Shown: positions 46,242 to 56,248, numbered from the stretch's first letter. The stretch is DNA of 64,000 bases from Saprospiraceae bacterium (GCA_016719615.1 JADJYQ010000005.1:1-64000), one strand, 5' to 3'. A program made the numbers and translations. The notes: generated by a model from the letters alone, not told the origin.

Positions 46242-47144
46242 TTATTCAATTTTCCAACAAATAATTTTTTGGTCATCACTTCCGGAACACAATATTTGAA
46301 GTTGTGGATACCAAACTAAGGCATTTACCGAGTGCTGATGGGCCGCAAAATTAGGTCTGGAAAGTTCTTTGACCAAATCATATTTTTCAGAATCCCAAAT
46401 CCTGATGGATTTATCCCTGCTTGCCGTTGCTAACCAGGGCGTTCCGGTGAGTAAACAAATTTCATTCACACAAAACCAATGGGCTTCCAGTGATTGAAAT
46501 GCTTCTGTAAAACCAGTGGAAATTTTCAATTGCGCATCAAGGCCACCTGTGATGAGCCTTCTATTTGAATGATCCAGGCACATTGAAAAAACAGCCGACT
46601 TATGTCTTGATGCCATTTTTTCAATATGATCAAAACCGGGTACATCCATAGCATACACATCGCCTAAATGGTCTCCAACATATAGTTTTGAAAGCGCTCC
46701 ATCATAACTCATAGATCGCAGCCGTGTTTGACTGAGTTGATACTGATGCAATAATTTTACTTGCACCGGATCCCAAATGCTAATGATTCCATCTCCACCA
46801 ATGCTAACAATGGATTCTCCGATGGCAATGATTTTATATATAGACCCCTGATGTGCTTTCAATCGGCGCACTGAGTCCGGAATTCCCATTGGAATGAAAA
46901 ACAATTCTCCTTCCATACTTCCGGTTATTAAAATATTTTCAGCTTCCAGAAATAAAAGTGAAAATATCCTCGATTCCGTTTTAGCAATCAGCCGGCCATT
47001 TCCGGAAATGCTGGGATCCCACGCTGCGATCCAACCATCACCTCCTGCACTAAGAAGTTGCTTATTTGCACCGGTCGTCATCGCATAAATGGCTGATGTG
47101 TGACCTTCAAGAATGTGAATGGCTTGAATATTCATCGATAGCAA
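46242..47144 (-). CDS. WD40 repeat protein
   Basis: 300 residues making a single seven-bladed propeller. Seven repeats can be counted: LEGHTSAIYAMTTGANKQLL, SRIFSLLFLEAENILITGSM, LKAHQGSIYKIIAIGESIVS, TRLRSMSYDGALSKLYVGDH, RHKSAVFSMCLDHSNRRLIT, LEAHWFCVNEICLLTGTPWL and FAAHQHSVNALVWYPQLQIL, most ending in W-D/I-W-D-like dipeptides (IWDP, IWDS, CWKI). There is no signal peptide, so it is a cytosolic scaffold or interaction protein. It lies four bases upstream of dcd. No specific partner is suggested by the sequence. Confidence 0.88.
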   Translation of the reverse strand: MLSMNIQAIHILEGHTSAIYAMTTGANKQLLSAGGDGWIAAWDPSISGNGRLIAKTESRIFSLLFLEAENILITGSMEGELFFIPMGIPDSVRRLKAHQGSIYKIIAIGESIVSIGGDGIISIWDPVQVKLLHQYQLSQTRLRSMSYDGALSKLYVGDHLGDVYAMDVPGFDHIEKMASRHKSAVFSMCLDHSNRRLITGGLDAQLKISTGFTEAFQSLEAHWFCVNEICLLTGTPWLATASRDKSIRIWDSEKYDLVKELSRPNFAAHQHSVNALVWYPQLQILCSGSDDQKIICWKIE

Positions 47145-47185
47145 TATAGCTTAATTTGATTGAAAACCTCCAACTTACTTTACTT

Positions 47186-47465
47186 TTAAAAAAAGGGCAT
47201 TCCGTTATGCTGCCACGAAGGCTTAAAGACACAAAGTACCACGAAGAATTTCTTTGTGCAGCTTCGTGCCTTCGTGCCTTGGTGGCTATACGTCCCTACA
47301 AGCATTTAGTTAAGTTGCAATCCTACTCCTTATTTACCTTTTCAAAAAAAGGGCATTCCGTTATGCTGCTACGAAGGCTCAAAGACACAAAGGACCACGA
47401 AGAATTTCTTTGTGCAACTTCGTGTCTTCGTGCCTTTGTGGCTATACATCCCTTTATGTAATTCA
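47186..47465. repeat. 156-bp direct duplication of a CACGAAG-type fold-back repeat
   Basis: AAAAAAGGGCATTCCGTTATG begins at about 47189 and again at about 47345; GGGCATT is at 47195 and 47351 (period 156). Each copy has CCACGAAGGC...GACACAAAG...CCACGAAG facing CTTCGTGCCTTCGTGCC, so it can fold back. This is the same sequence style as the 155-bp repeat at 26857-27467. A continuous frame across it (47156-47461) is repeat-derived and not called as a gene. Confidence 0.85.
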
Positions 47466-47549
47466 GATGCTTATAAATGAAATAACAATTAAGTACACAA
47501 ACCCCATTTGCAATCCAATCCTTAACTTTACGCTACAAACATTCATCCA

Positions 47550-48617
47550 TTGAAAAAACACAATTTTTACGCCGGACCTGCCATTTTACCAAAGATTGTT
47601 TTGGAACAAGCAGCTAATGCCATTCATGAATTTGCGGGAATGGGTTTGTCCTTATTGGAAATATCCCACCGCAGTAAACAATTTGAAGCTGTTATTGACG
47701 AAGCCAGCAAATTGACACTCGAATTGATGGGCCTCGGTGATGATTACACAGTACTTTTTTTGTCGGGAGGTGCGAGCAGTCAATTTTATATGGTTCCCAT
47801 GAATTTCTTAAATGAAGGAGAAACTGCTTGTTATGTAAATTCCGGAGTTTGGGCCAGTAAGGCAATCAAAGAAGCGAAATTGTTTGGCAATGTTAATGTC
47901 CTGGCCAGCTCTGAGCAGGATAAATTTACACATATCCCAAAAACATTTGAGATCCCTCAAGATGCCAACTATTTGCACATCACGTCTAATAATACCATTT
48001 ACGGAACTCAATACCATCAGTGGCCGGATTCTCCCATTCCACTATTTTGCGATATGTCCAGTGATATCTTCAGCCGACAACTGGATTTCTCAAAATTTTC
48101 TTTCATCTATGCCGGTGCCCAAAAAAATCTGGGACCCGCAGGAGTGACTTTGGTCGTTTTGAAAAAATCATTACTGGATACTGTGAAGCGAAAATTGCCA
48201 GCCATGTTGTTATACAAAACACATGCTGAAAATGGAAGTATGTACAATACACCGCCGGTATTTCCAATTTATGTCACCATGCTCACACTCCGTTGGCTAA
48301 AAGAAATGGGCCTTGATAAAATGGAAGCACATAATTCCAAAAAAGCAGAAACGCTCTATCGCGAAATTGACCGCAATAGTTGTTTTGAATGTCCAGTAGT
48401 TAAAGAAGACAGAAGTTGGATGAACGTAATATTTACTCCTAAAAATCCTGCGCACGAAAGTTTATTCCTGGAGATGTGCAAAACTGCTGAATGTGTCGGA
48501 CTGGCAGGACACAGATCTGTTGGCGGATTCAGAGCATCTCTATACAATGCATTGGAATTGGAAAGTGTAGAAGTGCTTACCGGATTAATGCAGGAGTTTG
48601 AAAAGAAGCATGGCTAA
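47550..48617 (+). CDS. serC: Phosphoserine aminotransferase
   Basis: PLP enzyme of serine (and possibly pyridoxine) synthesis, converting phosphohydroxypyruvate to phosphoserine. 355 residues from a TTG start at 47550, KKHNFYAGPAILPKIVLEQA, directly at the conserved N-F-x-A-G-P-A motif. Others: GLSLLEISHRSKQFEAVIDE, VLFLSGGASSQFYMVPMNFL, HITSNNTIYGTQYHQWPD, CDMSSDIFSRQLDFSKF and FIYAGAQKNLGPAGVTLVVL with the PLP Lys at residue 192, then GHRSVGGFRASLYNALELES. All typical SerC motifs are present and the frame is intact. Confidence 0.95.
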   Translation: MKKHNFYAGPAILPKIVLEQAANAIHEFAGMGLSLLEISHRSKQFEAVIDEASKLTLELMGLGDDYTVLFLSGGASSQFYMVPMNFLNEGETACYVNSGVWASKAIKEAKLFGNVNVLASSEQDKFTHIPKTFEIPQDANYLHITSNNTIYGTQYHQWPDSPIPLFCDMSSDIFSRQLDFSKFSFIYAGAQKNLGPAGVTLVVLKKSLLDTVKRKLPAMLLYKTHAENGSMYNTPPVFPIYVTMLTLRWLKEMGLDKMEAHNSKKAETLYREIDRNSCFECPVVKEDRSWMNVIFTPKNPAHESLFLEMCKTAECVGLAGHRSVGGFRASLYNALELESVEVLTGLMQEFEKKHG

Positions 48618-48665
48618 AGCAGTAGCATTTACAGAATTTAAAAAGTAAATTTTTCCGGGCTCGAT

Positions 48666-49361
48666 TTGCAATTGGAAATCGTTTATGAGCATCGCCGGAG
48701 TGCTAGAGTTTCTTTTGCCAAGCACAAAGCTATTTTGAGAATGCCTTTGCTCACGAATGCAACACAGAAAGAGGAATTGCTGAAATGGGCGTATGAATGG
48801 ATCCACAATAAACTCAAAACAGATACCAAACTTCGAAGCAAGTATCTGCCCAAAGATTACCGTACCGGTCAGATCATTCAACTTCGCGGCAGGGAATTTG
48901 TACTAAATGTTCAGGAAGGGCTTGAACAGAAATCTGCAGCTGGTCAACTTAAAAATTATGTGATTCACATCAGACTGCCCTTAGGAATCGATGCGTTTCA
49001 GAAACAACAATTATGCAGTACGATCATCAGCAGAATCCTGGGTAACTTTTTTCACAAAGAACTATCTGGGCGTGTGCACGAACTGAATCAAAGATTTTTT
49101 CAAAAAGAAATCTCAGGCATTCGCCTTAAACACAATGCCAGCAATTGGGGAAGTTGCAGTTCTAAAAAAAATATCAACCTTTCAACAAAACTCCTCCTCA
49201 CTCCTGATTTTATTACCGATTACATCATCATACACGAACTTTCACATCTTACACACATGGATCATTCAGATCGGTTTTGGAAACTTGTAGAAAGTGTCAT
49301 GCCAGAATACAGAAAGGCCGAAGAATGGTTAAAGAAAAATGGCGATGAGTGTACGTTTTGA
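48666..49361 (+). CDS. YgjP-like (DUF45, M48-type) metallopeptidase
   Basis: 231 residues from TTG 48666. The family has a zinc-metallopeptidase fold; here the motif YIIIHELSHLTHMDHSDRFW gives H-E-L-x-H and the third ligand in H-M-D-H-S-x-x-F-W. Preceding SGIRLKHNASNWGSCSSKKN followed by INLSTKLLLTPDFI matches the YgjP W-G-S-C segment. No signal peptide or membrane segment, so cytosolic. It starts 48 bases after serC in the same direction. Substrates of YgjP-like proteins are unknown. Intact. Confidence 0.9.
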   Translation: MQLEIVYEHRRSARVSFAKHKAILRMPLLTNATQKEELLKWAYEWIHNKLKTDTKLRSKYLPKDYRTGQIIQLRGREFVLNVQEGLEQKSAAGQLKNYVIHIRLPLGIDAFQKQQLCSTIISRILGNFFHKELSGRVHELNQRFFQKEISGIRLKHNASNWGSCSSKKNINLSTKLLLTPDFITDYIIIHELSHLTHMDHSDRFWKLVESVMPEYRKAEEWLKKNGDECTF

Positions 49362-49666
49362 AAAGTTCTTAATTTTTCATTTGACAGAACTAGCTTAGCT
49401 TCCACTTACATTATTTGATGTCTTTTAAAACAATGGATGTCTTTAAACTGGATGCTATATTCTGATTGAAAAACCCCGTTTTAAATACATCATAATTCTT
49501 CTTATTCTTTTAGTTAAACAAACTTAGCTGACACATCATCGGATTGTCGAGCCTTAGAATTAAAATAATGGATATTATTTAGTAAGTAAAATAATGTCGT
49601 GTCAATTTTCTTGTCTTTAATTTCAATGTTTCAATCAAATTCCCTATTTTTATAAAAACATTTCGT
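49362..49666. other. Gene-free intergenic stretch
   Basis: About 300 AT-rich bases with no recognised gene, repeat or hairpin. It presumably carries the promoter of the lipoprotein gene that follows. Confidence 0.5.
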
Positions 49667-50779
49667 ATGCATCCCCGCTGTATTTCATTCACGATTTTAT
49701 GTTGTCTGTGTTTTTCGATCAGTTGCCAGAACAGTTCTTCCGACCATTCTGGGCAACAATCGGATAAAAATTCAAAGCCTTCGGGAAAAACAAAGTCTGG
49801 ATCTTATCTCAAACTCCGCAAACACGAGGTCATCGATCGCGAGGGGTCGCAGATGGTGGCGATGACCGGACTGATTCCGGAAGATTGGAAAGTCAGAGAT
49901 CAATTATATTGGGAATATAACGATGCAACTTTGCCAATTCGCTATAAAGGGCAATATACCTCTGGCAATGGCGATCTGGTTATTGAAATTTATCCGGATG
50001 TCCGGGCGGTATATAGTACTGGGCCTATGGGAAGTAGCGGTTATCCTCCACCCAGAGATGCCGTCAGCGGACTTCGGGATTTTGTGCAACAGCAACGGGG
50101 CCAATACGGCTTTAAAATTCTGGAAGCGAAATCCCTGATGCGAAGCGGACCTACTCAAAACTATATCCAGGGTACTGCGTTTCAAACAGCTGGTGAAACA
50201 GCCTTGCTCCGAATAGCATATACAGAAAATCAACAAGCGGTAGAAGAGGAATTTTACGGGCAATTGGAAATTACGCATTCTATTTCACAAGGAGCTGTCA
50301 CACTAACGAGCGTTATCTGGTCGGCTTCCGGAATGTACAGTTGCAAAGCGCCTGCCGGCAAACTGGAGGCTTGTCGTAAAATTGCTTTGACGCTCAAATC
50401 TTCAGCAAGAATGACGCTACCGTTCTATAACAAGTTCACACAAGTTGTGCAACTGCTTTCTGATCAAGTGTATCAACGCATTTATGCCGCCGGACAAATC
50501 AGCAGGATCATCAGTCAAACCAATGACCAGATCTCCAAATCCATTTCCGACAGCTACTGGCAAACTCAGCGTAGTTATGATCGCAGTAATCAACAATTCA
50601 GCAATCACATCCGAGGCGTCGATACTTATCAGGATGGTACGATCCAGATCCAATTACCTGCCGGTTACTCCAACGCCTGGATCAACGATCGCGGAGAATA
50701 TTTATTAGGTGAAACTAATGCATTCGATCCAAATCAAATGTGGATCGGCAATTGGAAGCAGTTGGAAAGAGGGAACTAA
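49667..50779 (+). CDS. Lipoprotein of unknown function
   Basis: 370 residues. Signal with lipobox HPRCISFTILCCLCFSISCQ, then a Ser/Gly/Lys-rich linker (NSSSDHSGQQSDKNSKPS). The body has MTGLIPEDWKVRDQLYWEYN, VIEIYPDVRAVYSTG, PPRDAVSGLRDFVQQQRGQY and AETALLRIAYTENQQAVEEEF-like segments (read GETALLRIAYTENQQA), then TLTSVIWSASGMYSCKAPAG. A C-terminal part rich in Gln/Ser (IISQTNDQISKSISDSYWQT) and IQIQLPAGYSNAWINDRGEY closes it. This resembles proteins that hold a calcineurin-free, plant-pathogen-type secreted fold in other phyla only vaguely, so no family is assigned. Intact frame. Confidence 0.65.
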   Translation: MHPRCISFTILCCLCFSISCQNSSSDHSGQQSDKNSKPSGKTKSGSYLKLRKHEVIDREGSQMVAMTGLIPEDWKVRDQLYWEYNDATLPIRYKGQYTSGNGDLVIEIYPDVRAVYSTGPMGSSGYPPPRDAVSGLRDFVQQQRGQYGFKILEAKSLMRSGPTQNYIQGTAFQTAGETALLRIAYTENQQAVEEEFYGQLEITHSISQGAVTLTSVIWSASGMYSCKAPAGKLEACRKIALTLKSSARMTLPFYNKFTQVVQLLSDQVYQRIYAAGQISRIISQTNDQISKSISDSYWQTQRSYDRSNQQFSNHIRGVDTYQDGTIQIQLPAGYSNAWINDRGEYLLGETNAFDPNQMWIGNWKQLERGN

Positions 50780-50787
50780 GGGAGTCA

Positions 50788-50827
50788 GTTTTTAGTTGCT
50801 GGTTGTTAGTTGTTAGTTGTTAGTTGA
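50788..50827. repeat. 7-bp repeat, unit GTTAGTT
   Basis: TTAGTTG is repeated five or so times just after the lipoprotein stop (50790-50825). Too short to interpret further. Confidence 0.6.
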
Positions 50828-50902
50828 GGTACAAATTGGAGGTTTGTAAAGCAATAACAGTTGTTTGGTTGCTCTTCGTTGAACAAAAAAAATACCTCCA
50901 AT

Positions 50903-50967
50903 TCATCATCCGTCCGGAAAACGGAGTTTTCCTGTCGCCCCAGCGTAGTCAGAGACTACGCAGAGCT
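50903..50967. repeat. Dispersed palindromic element, short form, copy 3
   Basis: CATCATCCGTCCGGAAAACG...GTTTTCC...CAGCGTAGTC-A-GAGACTACGC-AGAGC, the same structure as copy 1 (31853). The bases before it (aatacctccaattcatcatcc) also resemble those before copy 4. Confidence 0.85.
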
Positions 50968-50972
50968 GCTAA

Positions 50973-51114
50973 GAAAAATAATTGAAAAAATTTACATTAT
51001 TATTTGTACTAACATATGTTAGTACATGATGCATTTTAAAAGCCTAAATACCTAAATACCTACATACCTAAATACCTAAATACCTAAATGCCTACATACC
51101 TACATTCCTCCCTC
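50973..51114. repeat. Diverged leader hairpin followed by 8-bp minisatellite (ACCTAAAT type)
   Basis: AATAATTGAAAAAATT...GTACTAACATATGTTAGTAC carries an eight-base palindromic arm (GTACTAAC/GTTAGTAC) and parallels the leaders at 2813 and 61396. From 51041 the unit (g/a)CCTAAAT/CCTACAT repeats about nine times to 51110. Confidence 0.7.
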
Positions 51115-53886
51115 TCATTCCCTCCCTCCCATATTGATTTCAATTCCGCCCTTTTTCTTGAAACCCTTAATATTGTACGAAAGACCTAACATCAAGTACC
51201 TGTTAAGCACATTTGTTACAGTGACATCTGAGTAGTTGTTCTGTGATGAGGTCATCACGTTTTTATTTTTATTCAGAATATCAAAACATGATAAACTCAT
51301 ACGCCATTTTTTATCCTGCGTGATAAATGTTGTTATACTTGCAGTCCATAGTGGTATATTCGTCTTTTCAGGTGAGAAAGATGATTCGACTTGCAAATAA
51401 TCAAAACTTGATTTAAAGTGCAGCCTCTCTCCAAAATTCATTTCCAACGCAGTGTACCAGCTGCTTTGTGTATAGGACTGGTTTAAGGAGTTGTTATCCT
51501 TGAAGTCAGATTCTGTTTTGTTTGTTTTGTAGCCCACTAATAAATCAATGAAATCTTTATTTCTGTTTTCTAATGAGAAATTATATCCATGGCCCATTCT
51601 GGAGACGGTATTATTGCGCTCATTAATGACGGTAAGACCTTTGTTATAATTTCCTTTCAATACAGCTCTTGCTTTTAATTTCAATGGTCTGATCGGGGTC
51701 TCATATTCAATTCTGCCAGAACTCGTAGATTCATGTTTGATATTCACTGGGGTATAATATCTGACCAATGCACTGTCGATATACAAGGCTTCTGTTATTT
51801 TATCAAATGTAAAATTGCTTTGTAAACTCAGGTACAACATGGTAAAGTCGAATGCATTGTAACGCATATAAGAAAAACTGGCGTTGTGATTTCTTTCCGG
51901 GTTTAAGTTGGGGTTACCGGTATAAACAGCCAGTGGGTTGCTGTTGTTGATATTAGGCTGAAGTTGGTTGATCGAGGGTTCGCGTAACTCACTGAAATAA
52001 TTAAAATTCAAATGTTCAGAGAGTCCGAAGCGATAAGTAAAAAATGCACTTGGAAGTAAGGCCTGATAGTGATCTTTGATGCCATTCTGGTCTTGATTCG
52101 TTTTTCCGCTCAAAGTGGAGAACTGGTATTTGCTCCCTATTGTTAAATTGTATTTTTCCCTGTTAACAATAAAATTCAATCCGGTATGGTGCTGTGTATA
52201 ATCGTTTTGATACAAATGTGAGAGCAGCATATTTGGAATTGGAATATCATTGATGATGTCAAAATAATCTGTACCTGCTTTATAATTTTGATTCGAAATG
52301 GAACTCATCAATTCAAGATATCGCTTTTTCTTAAGGGGCTCAGTCCAGGATCCAAGAACTCTATAGTACCATCCATCTTGTTGGCCTAATTGATTTTGAA
52401 AGAGCTTGCTTGAATCGGCTAATGGTTGAAATATTTGGTAGTATGAATTTAAATCGACATCAGAATTTTGATCGGAAACATTCAGTCCTGTGTTTAGGGT
52501 AAAAATTCTTCCGGGTTTTCTCGTCTTTTTCTGCCATAATAAATCAGTCGATAATTTTAATTGATTTCCCTGCATGTCATAACGGTTGACGTTGTCATTT
52601 AGGCTTTGGCGATTTTTATCAAAAACCTGATTCATTTCTTGCGATAACAATTGGTTCTTTCCTGCGGAACCATTTGCCCTGATCACCAGATTTTGTGTTG
52701 AATCCAACTTCGTTTTAAACTTAAGGGTGAAACTTCCGGAAGTATTTTCAGACAATTGGTCTTCAATTGTATTGGAAAAGAACTTGCTTTCCGGGAGAAG
52801 ATTTTCGCGTATGGAATTTCGCAACAATTTATTGTTGAAGTGATTTCCAAAAACGGATGCTTCTAAAGATGTTGTTGCAGAAAAATAAGTATTCAAATTC
52901 AGTCCGCCAGCAAATGATTTTTGTATGCCTTGATTGTTGCTGAGGCCCAGCGGTAAACCGGAGGATTGATCAAGATTTATTGCAAAACTTCCACCTCCGC
53001 TTCCGCTCATCATGGCCCCTATGCCACCCATAAAATCGATATAGTCGCTGATTGAAAAATTTTGTTCATTGATATTATTGGCAAGTCCAATAAATGATGT
53101 TCTGAAGTTGGGCGTAAATCTGTTGATATTGGCTCTTCCTTTAAATCTTTCTTCTGTTCCTCCGGCAGCCTCTATGGTACCAAAGTAGCCTATTTTTTTA
53201 TCTTCTTTCAGCTTTAGATTTATCGACCTTTCTCTTTGTCCGTCGTCTATTCCTGTAAATTCCGTTCTGTCAGATCTTTTATCAAATACCTGAACTTTGT
53301 CTATCGCATCTGCATCGAGATTCTTGGTTGCAATTTTGGTATCCTTGCCAAAAAATTCTTTGCCATCCACCAATACATTCTGAACTTTTTCGCCTAACGC
53401 TTTCACGGAACCATCTCTTTCAACTTCAATACCCGGCAATTTTTTCAAAAGATCTTCTGCCATGTCGCCGGGCTGTGTTTTAAATGCTGCTGCATTATAT
53501 TGAATTGTATCTTTGCCAAAAGTCATCGGACTAGCATAATCTTTTACTTCAATGACATCGAGGAGTTGATTTCCCGGCTTGAGTTGAATCGTTTCCAATA
53601 AAAGGTCTTTTTCAGGATTACCTATGAGTTTATAGTAATTCTCGTATCCAAGATAATTTATCTGAAGGAAGTATTGGTCTGATTTGGGAAGATTTACCTC
53701 AAACGAACCATTCCGGGCAGAATTGGTAAATTCAACCATACTTGAATCTGAAGTCAGCATAAGGATAACTGTGGCATATTCGATTGGAGTTTTATTTTCA
53801 TCGAGGATGATGCCGGATATTCTTTGTGTATATGTTCGGCTAACAAACGTTAGTAATATTAAAACAAAGACTACTTTTGTATTCAT
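51115..53886 (-). CDS. Outer-membrane beta-barrel protein with CarboxypepD_reg-like domain
   Basis: 923 residues. Signal peptide NTKVVFVLILLTFVSRTYTQ; CarboxypepD_reg-like domain RISGIILDENKTPIEYATVI up to YFLQINYLGYENYYKLIG; a plug-like part with AFKTQPGDMAEDLLKKLPGI, EVERDGSVKALGEKVQNVLV and DGKEFFGKDTKIATKNLDAD (the typical TonB-type OMP with a PGIEVERDGSVxALG motif), then ending in a long barrel with many N/Y/F strands and the terminus RYLMLGLSYNIKGFKKKGG. Such proteins, next to GLPGLI proteins and a two-component system, are frequent in Bacteroidota; the cargo is unknown. It is preceded by the GLPGLI gene 42 bases upstream on the same strand. Intact. Confidence 0.87.
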   Translation of the reverse strand: MNTKVVFVLILLTFVSRTYTQRISGIILDENKTPIEYATVILMLTSDSSMVEFTNSARNGSFEVNLPKSDQYFLQINYLGYENYYKLIGNPEKDLLLETIQLKPGNQLLDVIEVKDYASPMTFGKDTIQYNAAAFKTQPGDMAEDLLKKLPGIEVERDGSVKALGEKVQNVLVDGKEFFGKDTKIATKNLDADAIDKVQVFDKRSDRTEFTGIDDGQRERSINLKLKEDKKIGYFGTIEAAGGTEERFKGRANINRFTPNFRTSFIGLANNINEQNFSISDYIDFMGGIGAMMSGSGGGSFAINLDQSSGLPLGLSNNQGIQKSFAGGLNLNTYFSATTSLEASVFGNHFNNKLLRNSIRENLLPESKFFSNTIEDQLSENTSGSFTLKFKTKLDSTQNLVIRANGSAGKNQLLSQEMNQVFDKNRQSLNDNVNRYDMQGNQLKLSTDLLWQKKTRKPGRIFTLNTGLNVSDQNSDVDLNSYYQIFQPLADSSKLFQNQLGQQDGWYYRVLGSWTEPLKKKRYLELMSSISNQNYKAGTDYFDIINDIPIPNMLLSHLYQNDYTQHHTGLNFIVNREKYNLTIGSKYQFSTLSGKTNQDQNGIKDHYQALLPSAFFTYRFGLSEHLNFNYFSELREPSINQLQPNINNSNPLAVYTGNPNLNPERNHNASFSYMRYNAFDFTMLYLSLQSNFTFDKITEALYIDSALVRYYTPVNIKHESTSSGRIEYETPIRPLKLKARAVLKGNYNKGLTVINERNNTVSRMGHGYNFSLENRNKDFIDLLVGYKTNKTESDFKDNNSLNQSYTQSSWYTALEMNFGERLHFKSSFDYLQVESSFSPEKTNIPLWTASITTFITQDKKWRMSLSCFDILNKNKNVMTSSQNNYSDVTVTNVLNRYLMLGLSYNIKGFKKKGGIEINMGGRE

Positions 53887-53928
53887 AGTTGAAGTTGATA
53901 AGCGTAAAAGAGTTTATCAGGGAAAATC

Positions 53929-54681
53929 TTAATTGCGTTCCTCGCGGATGATCATTTTTATACCAGATCCTTTCCCATTGATAGCTCCCATTTCTTTCAT
54001 TTTATCTTCTCTGATTTGTTCGTATTCAACCCTCTTTACCACTTTACCTTTGGATGGTTTTGTAAAAACAAAGGCTTCAGGTAGTGCATCAACAGCCGTT
54101 GCGATGGTCATACGATCACCGTTATCCTGTTCTATAGCCAGAATCAATCCTGGTAATCCTGAAAGTCCGTTAGGTCCAATTGATACGGGAAGCTGATTTG
54201 TAAACCAAACAGCTAAATTTTTTGAAGTATCTGATAATACAGCTTTTTGACAGACATAATTCAGAATTTTCTTTTGTTCAGGTGTAACTTTCCATTGCAG
54301 TTTGTCAATTTTATCTGAAATTAAAAATTCTTTGCCCATCAAGTCTTGTGACTGCAGATACTGATCTTCTTTTTTATTTGAATAAATAATCGTTTCAGGC
54401 ATTTTAATGACTAATTGGAAATCATTTCCATCTTCTTCATGTTTCACTTCGACATCTTTAGGTTTTTCCTCATTTTTGTATAAGGACTCATTTGCCGTAA
54501 AATACAATACCTTTTCTGCTGACTGGGATGATGGGATCATTTTAGCCATCTCCGGATTGTTATCGCCGATATCGATATTTAATTTAATGGTTTCTTTGTA
54601 AGTGATCTTTCCGGAGGTCATGGGTTGGCTATTTCCAATGGAGATAAACATTAAACAAATAAGACTAAAGTAAATTTTCAT
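53929..54681 (-). CDS. GLPGLI family protein
   Basis: About 250 residues from ATG 54679-54681 (signal KIYFSLICLMFISIGNSQ); an upstream start at 54711 would put charged and polar residues before the signal and is less likely. The family-naming motif is visible as GPNGLSGLPGLILAIEQDNG, preceded by NYVCQKAVLSDTSKNLAVWF (the C-x-K-A motif) and TNQLPVSIGP. These periplasmic proteins are usually encoded beside TonB-type outer-membrane proteins, as here. A role in porin assembly or metal handling has been suggested for the family but is not established. Confidence 0.88.
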   Translation of the reverse strand: MKIYFSLICLMFISIGNSQPMTSGKITYKETIKLNIDIGDNNPEMAKMIPSSQSAEKVLYFTANESLYKNEEKPKDVEVKHEEDGNDFQLVIKMPETIIYSNKKEDQYLQSQDLMGKEFLISDKIDKLQWKVTPEQKKILNYVCQKAVLSDTSKNLAVWFTNQLPVSIGPNGLSGLPGLILAIEQDNGDRMTIATAVDALPEAFVFTKPSKGKVVKRVEYEQIREDKMKEMGAINGKGSGIKMIIREERN

Positions 54682-54829
54682 AATCGTATAATTTATGGTG
54701 AATAAGGTCACAAAAGTATGATGGCCAATTGAAATTCCAGGTTAAACAAGGTTTATCTAAAGTTAATTATGGTTAAAAGAGTATTTGGTATTCTTATAAA
54801 CTTAGTACTTTGGTGGCTGTAATATAAAA

Positions 54830-56248
54830 ATGGGAATTAGAAAAACAATCGGGTATCATCATACACCAATGGCCATCAGCTTGATATTGCTTGCAGTGTT
54901 CCTCAGCTTCTATTTATGGTCGGTCTATCAAATAGAAAAAAATGATCTCAAGCGGGAGGTCAATTATTTGCTGGAAAATGCATTTAAAACAGCAGAAAAT
55001 CAAATGCTGGATAAAATGATTTTTGAAATGAGTGGAGCTTCATGGATGCATCAAGATTCGGTCGTTAAAAATATACGAATTGTAAATCACCATGCTAGTT
55101 TTATAACTTCGGATACCGTGTTCACAAAGAAAAAAATGTTAGGTGTTGCGCAAGCATCTGAAACGATGGTGTTGAAAACCTTGGGCCAGGAAATCTCAGG
55201 CGATCAATCGCTAAGTTTAAAAATTGAATTTCAAAGTGATTCGTTCTGTTTAGATACAAATATGATAGGCCCACCTTCGGCCGTAATAGTTTTGGTCGAC
55301 AGTATATTTAAGGAGAATTTGAAGAACTCGCAGCTCAGCATTAATTATGAAATATCATCTGACTCTGCTTTATTTCATCAAAAGGAAAAGCCTGCTTATA
55401 GGGACAATTTTTCAGGGAAAAAGTATTTTTTGATTCAGGGCAAAAACCAATCTTACCTGATCAATCAGATGCTTCCTGAAATTGTATTATCGATCTTGTT
55501 ATTTCTTACGGTTTTGTTTGCATTTTATCATATCATCTCCTCTCACCAGAAGGAACAAGAATTATTTGATATGAAGGAGGACTTTATGCGAAACATGACT
55601 CATGAATTAAAAACTCCTATTGCTACAATAGGAGTGACTTTGGAGGCTTTGCAAAATTTTCCTGCAGGAAAAGATGAAGCTGTCCGGCAGGAATATTTCA
55701 GAATTGCAGAAAGTGAAAATCAAAAATTAAATGCTTTGGTTGAAAAAGTCCTGTCCATTGCTCAGCATATGGATGAGTCGCAATCTTTTCAGCAAAAGTT
55801 AAATTTACCTATGCTAGTTTCGGACGTTATGGATTCATTCAAAATGAGAGCAGCGCAAAAAAATGTCCAGCTTAATTTGGAGAACGCCATGTATTCAGAA
55901 ACCATACAGGTAAACCAGCAAATCCTCGTGATGGTTTTACACAATCTCTTAGATAATGCCATAAAATATGTGAAAAGTGATGCAGCAGTTGTTGCTGTCT
56001 TATTGGCTGAGTACGATTCGAAAATTCAAATTTCAATTAGAGATAATGGTAGTCCGATTGAAGCTGAGTTTAGAGAAAAGATATTTGATAAATTTTATCG
56101 GATACCAAGCGGAGATGTTCACGATGTCAAAGGTCATGGTTTGGGGCTTTATATCGTTGGGCAGCTTGTTAAAACGCTAAAAGCTGAAATCTCCTTGAAT
56201 GTAACACCATCAGGTAACGAATTTGTGCTCAAACTTCCAAAGACTTAG
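54830..56248 (+). CDS. Sensor histidine kinase
   Basis: 472 residues. Helix one MAISLILLAVFLSFYLWSVY and helix two MLPEIVLSILLFLTVLFAFY enclose a periplasmic sensor region of about 185 residues without a known domain. The cytosolic part has the H-box FMRNMTHELKTPIATIGVTL (phospho-acceptor His), the N-box VMVLHNLLDNAIKYVKSDAA, and the ATP lid IFDKFYRIPSGDVHDVKGHG followed by LGLYIVGQLVKTLKAEISLN. There is no HAMP domain. The response-regulator gene begins seven bases after its stop. Divergent from the GLPGLI/outer-membrane pair, 148 bases away, so it may control them (inference). Confidence 0.93.
   Translation: MGIRKTIGYHHTPMAISLILLAVFLSFYLWSVYQIEKNDLKREVNYLLENAFKTAENQMLDKMIFEMSGASWMHQDSVVKNIRIVNHHASFITSDTVFTKKKMLGVAQASETMVLKTLGQEISGDQSLSLKIEFQSDSFCLDTNMIGPPSAVIVLVDSIFKENLKNSQLSINYEISSDSALFHQKEKPAYRDNFSGKKYFLIQGKNQSYLINQMLPEIVLSILLFLTVLFAFYHIISSHQKEQELFDMKEDFMRNMTHELKTPIATIGVTLEALQNFPAGKDEAVRQEYFRIAESENQKLNALVEKVLSIAQHMDESQSFQQKLNLPMLVSDVMDSFKMRAAQKNVQLNLENAMYSETIQVNQQILVMVLHNLLDNAIKYVKSDAAVVAVLLAEYDSKIQISIRDNGSPIEAEFREKIFDKFYRIPSGDVHDVKGHGLGLYIVGQLVKTLKAEISLNVTPSGNEFVLKLPKT

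Noticed and set aside
47156..47461. 101-codon frame on the + strand
   Set aside because: It reads through both copies of the 156-bp repeat, giving the same peptide twice (KKGHSVML...RRLKDTK); no start context or family support.
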